Shown: positions 8,360 through 16,260 of the stretch, piece after piece
Layout of the letters: every line of letters begins with the position of its first letter
Numbering within the stretch: position 1 is the first letter of the stretch
NCBI GenBank assembly: GCA_017534745.1
Contig: JAFXVX010000005.1
Location: 1 to 64,000, forward strand
DNA from: Bacteroidales bacterium
GTDB taxonomy: Bacteria > Bacteroidota > Bacteroidia > Bacteroidales > UBA932
Reading direction: 5' to 3'
DNA length: 64,000 nucleotides
Made by a program: the position numbers and the translations under genes
Notes under the pieces: model-generated
Seen by the model: only the letters and a program-made list of their open reading frames with translations
The model's database searches: none
What the model was told of the DNA's origin: nothing

Positions 8360-8752
8360 TCAGCAGCCAAGCTCACGGGCGATCAGCGGGAGGAGCTGGT
8401 CGTCGGCGGGGAGCCAGCGGACGCTGTGGAGGTCGCGGGCGGAGAGCCAGCGGGCGGCCTCGTGCTCGTTGAGCTGAGGCGCGCCGCCCCGGAGCGAGCA
8501 CATGTAGCAGTGCATCGTGAGGTGGAATCCGGGATAATCCCAGTCGATGGTGCAGAGGAATTTGTCCACGGAGATTTCTGTGGAGAGTTCCTCACGGATT
8601 TCGCGGATGAGGGCCTCCTCCGGGGTCTCCCCCGCCTCCATTTTCCCGCCGGGAAATTCCCACCAGTCCTTCCAGTCGCCGTAGCCCCTCTGGGTGGCGA
8701 ATATCCTGTCATCCTGCCGGATTATGGCGGCAACTACCTCAACTGTCTTCAT
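8360..8752 (-). CDS. Nudix hydrolase (MutT-like)
   Basis: A 130-residue single-domain Nudix protein. The Nudix box is complete: GKMEAGETPEEALIREIREEL near residues 36-58, with the catalytic Glu pair in REIREEL. The start KTVEVVAAII and the motif WWEFPGG resemble 8-oxo-(d)GTP or dCTP diphosphatases of the MutT/NudG group, which clean the nucleotide pool or degrade modified nucleotides. The exact substrate cannot be read from the sequence. It follows the YccF gene by 7 bp on the same strand, so both are likely one transcript. Confidence 0.85.
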   Translation of the reverse strand: MKTVEVVAAIIRQDDRIFATQRGYGDWKDWWEFPGGKMEAGETPEEALIREIREELSTEISVDKFLCTIDWDYPGFHLTMHCYMCSLRGGAPQLNEHEAARWLSARDLHSVRWLPADDQLLPLIARELGC

Positions 8753-8759
8753 CAGCCAA

Positions 8760-9128
8760 TCAGCCTATTACCCTCCCGAACGGAAGCGCCGAGGCAAGCG
8801 CCATCTTAAAGTGCTGCAGGCCCCACGGGATACCGATTATGGTTATGCAGAACAGAAGGCCGAACACCAGATGGAGAACGGCGATCTCCCACCAGCCGAG
8901 AAGAATCCAGATGATGTTCATCACCACCGACAGGCAGCCGGGCTCGTCGGGACCGAAGGAAAGCTCGCGTCCGAAGGGCCAGAGAGCGTATATGCCGAGC
9001 TTGAAAAGCTGGACGCCGAAGGGGATGCCGATTATAGTGAGGCACATTACAAGGCCGACGAGGAAGTAGATTCCCGCTATCAGGAATCCGCCGAGGATGA
9101 GCCAGAGGAGATTTCCGAGAAATTTCAT
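8760..9128 (-). CDS. YccF family inner-membrane protein
   Basis: A 122-residue membrane protein with two similar halves, each holding a hydrophobic segment and the repeated motif (L/C)TIIGIPFG or ITIIGIPWG followed by LPFGR or WPFGR; this internal duplication is diagnostic of YccF domains. Membrane segments are near residues 5-35 and 68-100. The function is unknown; relatives are small integral membrane proteins. It precedes the Nudix gene by 7 bp. A possible -7 box (TATCTTTA) lies upstream near 9145-9152 on the minus strand. Confidence 0.85.
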   Translation of the reverse strand: MKFLGNLLWLILGGFLIAGIYFLVGLVMCLTIIGIPFGVQLFKLGIYALWPFGRELSFGPDEPGCLSVVMNIIWILLGWWEIAVLHLVFGLLFCITIIGIPWGLQHFKMALASALPFGRVIG

Positions 9129-9191
9129 CTCACATAGTTTTTATCGCCATAAAGATAATAATTTTACAGAGATTCTTTCGGGAAAACATCT

Positions 9192-9199
9192 TATATTTG
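9192..9199 (+). promoter_or_regulatory. Promoter -7 box TATATTTG
   Basis: Exact TAnnTTTG match 23 bp before the alcohol dehydrogenase start at 9223; a T-rich -33 region lies near 9170. Confidence 0.65.
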
Positions 9200-9222
9200 C
9201 ACAGATCGTAAACACTGAAACT

Positions 9223-10386
9223 ATGCAGAACTTTGACTACATGACCCCGACCCGCCTCGTCTTCGGCGAGAATGCAATCAGGAAACTTCCGGAAGCCATG
9301 GCCGCGCTCGGCAGGCGCGTGCTCCTGACCTACGGCGGAGGCAGCATCAAGAAAATAGGCCTTTATGACCGCGTAAGGGAGCTCTTGAAAGATTTCGAAA
9401 TAACGGAACTTCCGGGCATACAGCCGAATCCGAAGTACGACCCGAGCGTGCTCGACGGTGTCCGCCTCTGCAAGGAGAAGGGCATCGAGGTCATCCTCTC
9501 CGTCGGCGGCGGCAGCGTCCTCGACTGCTCGAAGGCCATCGCCGCCGGAGCCTGCTACGACGGCGACCCGTGGGACCTTATATCATATAAAGTAAAGGCG
9601 AAAGCCGCACTGCCCATAGTTGACATCATCACTCTGGCCGCGACCGGCAGCGAATACGACAGCGGAGGCGTCATATCACGCACCGAGACAAACGACAAGA
9701 TAGGCTACATCGATCCCCTGCTCTACCCCGTGTGCTCATTCCTCGACCCGCGCTACACCTTCTCGGTGTCGAAGAAACAGACCGCCGCCGGCTGCGCCGA
9801 CGCGATGAACCACATTATGGAGCAGTATTTCTGCGAAGACTCGACGCTCCTCAACGACGGTTTCTGCGAAGCCGGTCTCAAGAGCCTGATGGTAAACGCC
9901 AGGGTCTGCCTTGAGAACCCCGAGGACTACCGCGCCCGCGCCGAGATGATGTTCGCCTGCACCCTCGGATGCAACGGCATCTACGCCCTCGGAAACAGCG
10001 AGTCCGGCTGGCCTATGCACGCCATCGAGCACGCGCTAAGCGCCTACTACGACATCACCCACGGCGAAGGCCTCGCCATCATCACCCCTCGCTGGATGCG
10101 CCACATCCTGAGCGAGCGCACTCTCCCCCGCTTTGTCAAATACGGCGTAAACGTCTTCGGCATCGACGCTTCCCTCCCCGCGCAGGAAATCGCGGAAAAG
10201 GCCATCGACGCCACCTACGCCTTCTTCGAGAGCATCGGAATCCCGATGCACCTGCGTGAAGTCGGCATCGGCGAAGAGCGCATCGACGAGATGGCACATC
10301 ATATCGCCGTCAACGAAGGCCTTGAAAACGCCTATGTTCCCCTCTCCGAGCAGGACATAAAGTCCATCCTCGTCGCCTCCCTATAG
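9223..10386 (+). CDS. Iron-containing alcohol dehydrogenase (YqhD/BDH type)
   Basis: A 387-residue group III alcohol dehydrogenase, the standard length. ATG 9223 fits the family start (MQNFDYMTPTRLVFG); upstream in-frame codons lie in the promoter. The NAD(P)-binding region has VILSVGGGSVLDCSK near residues 88-102. The iron ligands are visible as Asp and His in GCADAMNHIME and His in WPMHAIEHALSA and DITHGEG. Such enzymes interconvert aldehydes and primary alcohols (butanol, isopropanol or short toxic aldehydes) using NADH or NADPH. It ends at the remnant of trkH, with the palindrome CTATAG shared by both stop codons. Confidence 0.9.
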   Translation: MQNFDYMTPTRLVFGENAIRKLPEAMAALGRRVLLTYGGGSIKKIGLYDRVRELLKDFEITELPGIQPNPKYDPSVLDGVRLCKEKGIEVILSVGGGSVLDCSKAIAAGACYDGDPWDLISYKVKAKAALPIVDIITLAATGSEYDSGGVISRTETNDKIGYIDPLLYPVCSFLDPRYTFSVSKKQTAAGCADAMNHIMEQYFCEDSTLLNDGFCEAGLKSLMVNARVCLENPEDYRARAEMMFACTLGCNGIYALGNSESGWPMHAIEHALSAYYDITHGEGLAIITPRWMRHILSERTLPRFVKYGVNVFGIDASLPAQEIAEKAIDATYAFFESIGIPMHLREVGIGEERIDEMAHHIAVNEGLENAYVPLSEQDIKSILVASL

Positions 10387-10500
10387 GCTGCCGGAGCGGA
10401 GAAGGTACAGGACGGGGAATATCTCGAGGCGGCCGATGAGCATTTCAAGCATGCCCGCGGCCTTGAGTACGGCCGAGAGCACCGTCAGGCAGGGGCACAT
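10381..10500 (-). pseudogene. C-terminal remnant of a TrkH-type potassium transporter gene
   Basis: The minus strand here encodes VLKAAGMLEMLIGRLEIFP followed by VLYLLRSGSL and a stop at 10381. This matches the highly conserved last helix of TrkH potassium uptake proteins (consensus like MLIGRLELFTVLVL, from memory). The frame runs back only to about 10549, where it meets a stop, so roughly nine tenths of the gene is missing. The remnant lies tail-to-tail against the alcohol dehydrogenase gene and is consistent with a deletion or rearrangement at about 10.5 kb. Confidence 0.75.
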
Positions 10501-10573
10501 AAGATTGTAAAGAAGCCTTATTAACTTTCCGGAGGAAGGGCTTTCTTATTTACGGTTTCAATCCTTAACTGCC

Positions 10574-12532
10574 ATGTCGTCTCCCATCAGAACACTTATC
10601 CTTACCTGCCTGCTGGCGCTCGCAGGAGGAAATCTTTTCGCGCAGCGCATCGTCTGCGACGCAACCTGCAAGCTTGCCGACGCCCCCGCGGCGGATGCGG
10701 TCCCTGCAAAGCCCAAACCGAAGGCTGCCGCACCGAAGCCCGCTCCGAAAGAAGAGCCGGGCTTTGCCGTAGTCAGCCCCGTGGGCCGGTCTTCCGTGGA
10801 AATGATAACCCAGGCGCCCCGCCTGGAGACGCTTGACGGCAAGACCGTCGCGGTCGTAGGCGTCAGTTTCATGACAAAAGTCACCCACCCCGAGATCAAG
10901 CGCCTTATCCTAGCGAACTATCCGACGGCAAAAGTCATCCTGCTCGACGAGATCGGCATAGCCGGGCCCTACCCCGCCCCGGGAGTGACACGGAAGCTGA
11001 AGGAAGAATTCCAGGAAAAACTGCGTTCCATGAAGGTGGACGCCATAATTTCCGGCAACGGAGGGTGCGGACTCTGCACCCCCAAGGAGACGGGGTCCTG
11101 CATCGCGGCGGAGTACCTCGGCATCCCGTCGGTCATTATCGCAGGCCCTGGATTCGCCGGCCAGGCGAGATACACGGCGCTCAACAACGGAGTACCGGTG
11201 ATGAGGGTTGCGGAATACCCGGGAGCATTCGCCACACACACTACGGATGAACTTATAAAGAACACGCGGGAGATCCTCTGGCCCCAGATCGTGGATGCGC
11301 TCACGAGGCCGATTTCCGACGAAGAGCGCTCGGCCGGCGAAAACGGCGGCAAGGGAGACATCAGGGACGACGCCTTCTACGGCACGGTGGACGAGATCAA
11401 CGCCTACTTCACCGAGATGAAATGGTCGGACGGGATGCCGATAGTCCCTCCCACATTCGAAAAGGTGGAATCCTTCCTTAAATATACAGGGATGAAATGG
11501 GACGAGACGGTGGCCGTCCTTCCGATAGCCCACCGCAACACGACGGTCTGGCACGTTGCCGTAAACGCCGTGATGGCCGGCTGCAAGCCGGAATATATGC
11601 CCATTCTCATAGCCCTCACCAAGGGCCTCGGCGACCCGAATTTCCGCCGTACCCTCGCCAGCACCCACGCATGGATCCCCTACTGCTGGCTCAACGGCCC
11701 GGTCGCCAGGCAGCTCGGCATCGACAGCGGCCAGGGACAGATCAACGAGGCGGCGAACGTCGCCGTCGGGCGCTTTATGAACCTCGCGCTGATGAACCTC
11801 TGCGGCTACTACGTCAAGCAGGACAGGATGGGGACCTTCGGCTACCCGATGTCGTGGTGCCTGGTGGAAGACGATGCGGCCTGTAAGCGCATCGGCTGGG
11901 ACCCGTACCACGTCAGGGCCGGCTTCGACCTCAACGAAAGCGTTATTACCCTCGGCTCCACCCTCCTCTGGGGCAACAATATGGCGCCTTCGACAACCAA
12001 TCCCCAGAAACTCATGGAACTTCTCGCATGGGACATCTCGGAGCGCAGCCAGTTCGCCCTCGGCAGCGGGCGTCAGTTTACCTTCCGCACCATCCTCATG
12101 ACCGAGCCGGTGGCATCGATCCTTGCGAGTAAATACAAGAGCCCGCAGGCCCTCGAAAAGGTTCTCATCGACGAGTCGAGGCGCCCCGTCAAGGAGAGGG
12201 CTTTCGCCAACTACTACGCCAACCCCGGCGGCGCCAAAGACGGCGGCCAGCACAACCTGAGGCAATACCAGGGCCACATCCGGAGGGATGAGGGCGGGGA
12301 GATGACGCCTACTCCGGAGTGGTACGACTCCCCCGAGAGCGAGCAGCTCACCATCCCCACGATGAAGCGCGGGATGACAGCCTTCCTCATCACGGGAAAT
12401 GCCGCAAGGAACAAGGTGCAGACGATGCCGGGAGGCGGATATGCCAGCATCCGGATCGAACTCCCTTCCAACTGGAACGCCCTCATGGCGGAACTCGGCT
12501 ACAGGCCCCTGAAGGAGTTTTTCTGCAAATGA
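10574..12532 (+). CDS. Secreted UGSC-family protein with Cys in the Sec position
   Basis: A 652-residue protein with a signal peptide (residues 1-23, ending LFAQ) and an Ala/Pro/Lys-rich linker (38-62). Residues about 90-260 resemble UGSC-family (seleno)proteins: GNGGCGLCTPKETG then EYLGIP, where C165-G-L-C168 aligns with the U-G-S-C motif, so a CxxC replaces the selenocysteine pair. The C-terminal part has SDGMPIVPPT, HVAVNAVMAGCKPEYMPI and QGQINEAANVAVGRFMNLA, shared by relatives of this family. The reaction is unknown; a thiol redox role is inferred from the CxxC. Export to the periplasm is unusual for the family as I know it. Confidence 0.7.
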   Translation: MSSPIRTLILTCLLALAGGNLFAQRIVCDATCKLADAPAADAVPAKPKPKAAAPKPAPKEEPGFAVVSPVGRSSVEMITQAPRLETLDGKTVAVVGVSFMTKVTHPEIKRLILANYPTAKVILLDEIGIAGPYPAPGVTRKLKEEFQEKLRSMKVDAIISGNGGCGLCTPKETGSCIAAEYLGIPSVIIAGPGFAGQARYTALNNGVPVMRVAEYPGAFATHTTDELIKNTREILWPQIVDALTRPISDEERSAGENGGKGDIRDDAFYGTVDEINAYFTEMKWSDGMPIVPPTFEKVESFLKYTGMKWDETVAVLPIAHRNTTVWHVAVNAVMAGCKPEYMPILIALTKGLGDPNFRRTLASTHAWIPYCWLNGPVARQLGIDSGQGQINEAANVAVGRFMNLALMNLCGYYVKQDRMGTFGYPMSWCLVEDDAACKRIGWDPYHVRAGFDLNESVITLGSTLLWGNNMAPSTTNPQKLMELLAWDISERSQFALGSGRQFTFRTILMTEPVASILASKYKSPQALEKVLIDESRRPVKERAFANYYANPGGAKDGGQHNLRQYQGHIRRDEGGEMTPTPEWYDSPESEQLTIPTMKRGMTAFLITGNAARNKVQTMPGGGYASIRIELPSNWNALMAELGYRPLKEFFCK

Positions 12533-12573
12533 AAATAACAGGGAACAACTGTAGATTTTTCCGAAAAATTGAC

Positions 12574-12581
12574 TACTTTTG
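12574..12581 (+). promoter_or_regulatory. Promoter -7 box TACTTTTG, leaderless nfnA start
   Basis: Exact TAnnTTTG match with only 5 bp (TTCCT) before ATG 12587. Transcription normally starts several bases after this box, so the message would begin at or next to the start codon. Confidence 0.7.
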
Positions 12582-12586
12582 TTCCT

Positions 12587-13444
12587 ATGTTCGAAATACT
12601 TGAAAAAGAGATGCTGACCCCTGCTATCTGCAGGATGAAGGTCCGCGCCCCGAGGCTCGCAGCCGCCGCAAAGCCCGGGCAGTTCCTCATCGTCAGGGCG
12701 GACGAAAAGGGCGAACGTATTCCCCTCACTATCAGTGATTATGACGCATCCGAAGGGACCGTCGTCATAGTCACCCAGAAGATCGGCGCCTCCAGCTCCG
12801 ACATCATCGCCTTCGAAGTTGGCGAATCCTTTGCTGACGTCGTCGGCCCGCTGGGAAACCCCTCCGATTTCGTTGAAATGTCTCCCGATGAGCTCTCCAG
12901 GCAGCGCTATATCCTCATTGCCGGAGGCGTCGGTACCGCCCCTGTCTATCCCCAGGCCAAATGGCTCAAGGAGCACGGGGTTCCGGTCGATGTGATCATT
13001 GGCGCAAAGACGAAAGACCTTATTATCTATGAAGACGAAATGAGGTCCGCCTGCGACAACCTCTTCATCTGCACCGACGACGGCTCCTATGGGTTCAAGG
13101 GCATGGGCACCAACATGCTCGAGCACGTCGTCTCGGAGGGCCACAGCTACACCCAGGCAGTTATCATCGGCCCCATGATAATGATGAAATTCACGACCCT
13201 CACCTGCCGCAAACTGGGCATCCCCGCGATAGTCAGCCTCAACACTCTCATGGTGGACGGCACCGGCATGTGCGGGGCCTGCCGCGTGAGTGTGGGCGGA
13301 AAGACCCGCTTTGCCTGCGTCGAAGGGCCGGAGTTCGACGGCTACGAGGTCGATTTCGACGAAGCGATGCGCCGCCAGGGCCAGTACAGAGCCGAAGAGG
13401 CGCTTGCAAATGAGAACCACGTATGTAAAATAGGGAGGGGCTGA
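12587..13444 (+). CDS. nfnA: NADH-dependent ferredoxin:NADP oxidoreductase, small subunit NfnA
   Basis: A 285-residue flavoprotein of the dihydroorotate dehydrogenase electron-transfer/ferredoxin-NADP reductase family. The FAD region has PGQFLIVR and RIPLTISDYD; the nucleotide-binding region has YILIAGGVGTAPVYPQ near residue 110. The C-terminal [2Fe-2S] ligands are in GTGMCGACRV and FACVEGPEFDG. With NfnB it reversibly bifurcates electrons from two NADPH to NAD and ferredoxin in the cytoplasm. The following nfnB starts 2 bp after the stop. ATG 12587 is chosen because it matches family starts and the promoter lies just upstream. SudB is the alternative name. Confidence 0.88.
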   Translation: MFEILEKEMLTPAICRMKVRAPRLAAAAKPGQFLIVRADEKGERIPLTISDYDASEGTVVIVTQKIGASSSDIIAFEVGESFADVVGPLGNPSDFVEMSPDELSRQRYILIAGGVGTAPVYPQAKWLKEHGVPVDVIIGAKTKDLIIYEDEMRSACDNLFICTDDGSYGFKGMGTNMLEHVVSEGHSYTQAVIIGPMIMMKFTTLTCRKLGIPAIVSLNTLMVDGTGMCGACRVSVGGKTRFACVEGPEFDGYEVDFDEAMRRQGQYRAEEALANENHVCKIGRG

Positions 13445-13446
13445 AA

Positions 13447-14838
13447 ATGGCAAACAGAATACCCAGAGTCGCTGTGCGCGAGCAGGATCCGAAGGTCCGC
13501 GCCCGCAATTTCGAAGAAGTGTGCTACGGCTACAATAAAGAGGAGGCGATGCTGGAAGCATCCCGATGCCTCCACTGCAAGAACCCGCGCTGCGTGACCG
13601 CCTGCCCAGTGAGTATTCAGATTCCGGAGTTCATCGCGAAGGTGTGCGAAGGCGATATCGCCGGCGCCGCTTCCGTGATAGCCCTCGACAGCTCGCTCCC
13701 CGCCGTCTGCGGCCGAGTGTGCCCGCAGGAGACCCAATGCGAGGGCAGTTGCGTCCTCGGAGTCAAGGGCGAGCCGGTTGCTATCGGCAAGCTGGAGCGC
13801 TTCGTGGCCGACTCAATGCGCGAAAGCGCCGAAGAAGCCCCTGCGGCAGTACCTCCGGCAGGGGCGGCCAAGGTCGCGATCGTCGGCTCGGGGCCCGCAG
13901 GACTCGCCTGCGCCTCCGACCTCGCCAAACTCGGCTATGACGTGACCATCTTCGAGGCCCTTCACAAGGCGGGTGGCGTGCTCGAATACGGCATCCCGGA
14001 GTTCAGGCTCCCCAAAGAGAAAGTGCTCCGCCACGAAATCGACCAGGTCCGCCGTCTTGGCGTCAAGATAGAGACCAACGTCATCATTGGCAAGACCGTA
14101 ACGATTGACTCCCTTATGGACAACGAGGGCTTCAAAGCCGTCTTTATCGGGTCCGGGGCCGGTCTTCCCAAATTTATGAATATCCCGGGAGAGAACCTCT
14201 GTGGCGTCTTCTCCGCCAATGAATTCCTCACCCGCAGCAATCTCATGAAGGCCTGGCGCGAGGATTATCTCACCCCCATCCGCGCCGGCAAAAAAGTCTG
14301 CGTTGTCGGAGGCGGCAACGTCGCTATGGATGCGGCCCGCACAGCCCTGAGGCTAGGGGCCGAGGTCCATATCGTTTACAGGCGCACCGAAGCCGAGCTC
14401 CCCGCCCGTCGCGAGGAGGTCCACCACGCCGTGGAAGAAGGAATCATCTTCGACATGCTGACCAATCCGGTCGAAGTGCTTGGCGACGAGAAGGGCTGGG
14501 TGCGCGCGCTCAAATGCATCCGCATGGAGCTCGGCGAGCCCGACGAAAGCGGCCGCCGCAGTCCGGTCCCCATCCCCGGAAGCGAGTTTGAGATAGAAAC
14601 AGAGACCGTCATCATGGCCCTCGGCACCTCCCCTAACCCGTTGATTTCCAAGACGACTGCAGGGCTTGAGGTCAACCGTCGCGGCGGTCTGGTCGCAGAT
14701 GCGGACGGTGCGACTACCCGCCCCGGCGTGTTCGCCGGAGGCGATGCCGTGACAGGCGCCGCGACAGTGATCCTCGCCATGGGTGCAGGCCGCACCGCAG
14801 CCCGCGCCATTGACGCTTACCTGAAGGGACTTCAATAA
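13447..14838 (+). CDS. nfnB: NADH-dependent ferredoxin:NADP oxidoreductase, large subunit NfnB
   Basis: A 463-residue protein of the glutamate synthase small-subunit family. The N-terminal domain has cysteines for two [4Fe-4S] clusters (SRCLHCKNPRCVTACP; CGRVCPQETQCEGSCVLG). The FAD site is VAIVGSGPAGLACASDL near residue 139, with GGVLEYGIPEFRLPK after it, and the NADPH site is VCVVGGGNVAMDAARTA near residue 284. Its place directly after nfnA indicates NfnB rather than glutamate synthase; no large glutamate synthase gene is present. It supplies the NADPH-facing half of the bifurcating complex, beside the HydABC genes. Confidence 0.9.
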   Translation: MANRIPRVAVREQDPKVRARNFEEVCYGYNKEEAMLEASRCLHCKNPRCVTACPVSIQIPEFIAKVCEGDIAGAASVIALDSSLPAVCGRVCPQETQCEGSCVLGVKGEPVAIGKLERFVADSMRESAEEAPAAVPPAGAAKVAIVGSGPAGLACASDLAKLGYDVTIFEALHKAGGVLEYGIPEFRLPKEKVLRHEIDQVRRLGVKIETNVIIGKTVTIDSLMDNEGFKAVFIGSGAGLPKFMNIPGENLCGVFSANEFLTRSNLMKAWREDYLTPIRAGKKVCVVGGGNVAMDAARTALRLGAEVHIVYRRTEAELPARREEVHHAVEEGIIFDMLTNPVEVLGDEKGWVRALKCIRMELGEPDESGRRSPVPIPGSEFEIETETVIMALGTSPNPLISKTTAGLEVNRRGGLVADADGATTRPGVFAGGDAVTGAATVILAMGAGRTAARAIDAYLKGLQ

Positions 14839-14843
14839 GAATA

Positions 14844-16259
14844 ATGTATAACCCATCTTCACACAACGCTGACGAATTCATCTGCCACGATGAAGTGCTG
14901 GAGAGCCTCGAAGAGGCCAGGCGCGAGAGCGGCAATCTTGCCCGCGTCAGCGAAATCCTTGAAAAGGCGGCACGGCTGAAGGGCATTTCGCACCGCGAAG
15001 CTGCCATTCTCATGGAATGTTCCGACCCTTCGGTCGAAGAAAAGATATATGCCCTTGCCGCCGACATTAAGCAGCGTTTCTATGGAAACAGGATAGTGCT
15101 GTTTGCACCGCTGTACCTTTCCAATTACTGCATAAACGGCTGTGTCTATTGCCCTTACCACGCCAAGAACCGCACTATCCCCCGCCGCAAACTCTCTCAG
15201 GAGGAGATTGCAGAAGAGGTGCGCGCACTCATCCGCACCGGACACAAGCGCCTTGCGGTGGAAGCAGGCGAAGACCCGTTCCACAATCCTCTGGAATACA
15301 TCCTTGATTCCATCAAGACAATCTATTCCGTGAAGGAAGGCGGCAACTCCATCCGCCGCGTCAACGTCAATATCGCCGCGACGGACGTCGAGTCCTACCG
15401 CAAGCTAAAGGCTGCTGGCATAGGCACATATATCCTGTTCCAGGAGACCTATAATAAAGAAAGGTACCAGATGCTGCACCCTACCGGCCCGAAGAGCGAC
15501 TACGCCTGGCACACGGAAGCGATGGACCGCGCCCAGCAGGGCGGCTGCGATGATGTCGGCATCGGCGTCCTTTTCGGTCTTTCCGGATACAAATACGAAC
15601 TCGTAGGCCTGCTCATGCACGCCGAGCACCTGGAAGCGTGTTTCGGCGTCGGGCCGCACACTATCAGCGTGCCCCGCATCTGCCCGGCGGACGACATTTC
15701 CACCGAAGATTTCCCCGACGCCCTTCCGGACGACGTTTTCCGAAAACTGGTCGCTGTCCTGAGGGTTTCAGTCCCCTACACCGGGATGATCATTTCCACG
15801 CGCGAAAGCGCGAGGATGAGAGAGCAGCTGCTCCACTGCGGCATCTCCCAGATCAGCGGTGGATCCCGCACCAGCGTCGGCGGATACACGACTCCGGAGC
15901 GGCACAACGAGACCGCCCAGTTCGACGTCTCCGACACCCGGCCGCTGGATGACGTCGTCCGCTGGCTGCTGGAGAACGACCACATCCCCAGCTTCTGCAC
16001 CGCCTGCTACCGTGAAGGCCGGACCGGCGACCGGTTCATGTCGCTTTGCAAAAGCGGCAAAATCGGCCTCTGCTGCACACCGAACGCCCTTATGACCCTC
16101 AAGGAATACCTTATGGACTACGCTTCGCCCGAGACCCGCAGGGCCGGCGAAGACCTCATCGCGAAGTCCCTCGCGGACATCCCCCTCGAGCGCACGCGGG
16201 AGATCACGGTGAAGCACCTTCAGGAAATCGAAAACGGAGCCCGGGATTTCCGGTTCTGA
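14844..16259 (+). CDS. hydG: [FeFe]-hydrogenase maturase HydG (radical SAM tyrosine lyase)
   Basis: A 471-residue radical SAM enzyme. The cluster motif is CINGCVYC near residue 95, and the C-terminal extension with CTACYREGRTG, GLCCTPNALMTL and MDYAS carries the second, auxiliary cluster typical of HydG and absent from ThiH. It splits tyrosine to give CO and cyanide for the H-cluster of HydA. It starts 5 bp after nfnB and is followed by hydF after 1 bp, so nfnAB-hydGF appears to be one transcript that serves the convergent hydrogenase operon. Confidence 0.95.
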   Translation: MYNPSSHNADEFICHDEVLESLEEARRESGNLARVSEILEKAARLKGISHREAAILMECSDPSVEEKIYALAADIKQRFYGNRIVLFAPLYLSNYCINGCVYCPYHAKNRTIPRRKLSQEEIAEEVRALIRTGHKRLAVEAGEDPFHNPLEYILDSIKTIYSVKEGGNSIRRVNVNIAATDVESYRKLKAAGIGTYILFQETYNKERYQMLHPTGPKSDYAWHTEAMDRAQQGGCDDVGIGVLFGLSGYKYELVGLLMHAEHLEACFGVGPHTISVPRICPADDISTEDFPDALPDDVFRKLVAVLRVSVPYTGMIISTRESARMREQLLHCGISQISGGSRTSVGGYTTPERHNETAQFDVSDTRPLDDVVRWLLENDHIPSFCTACYREGRTGDRFMSLCKSGKIGLCCTPNALMTLKEYLMDYASPETRRAGEDLIAKSLADIPLERTREITVKHLQEIENGARDFRF

Positions 16260-16260
16260 T

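Noticed and set aside
11086..11106. TGSC (residues 173-176) as the UGSC motif
   Set aside because: Spacing to the conserved Glu and Gly-Ile-Pro places CGLC (165-168) at the motif position; TGSC is probably incidental.
10910..13561. 883-codon minus-strand frame
   Set aside because: It is antisense to the UGSC-family and nfnA genes, both of which have clear family motifs; the frame is a by-product of high GC codon use.
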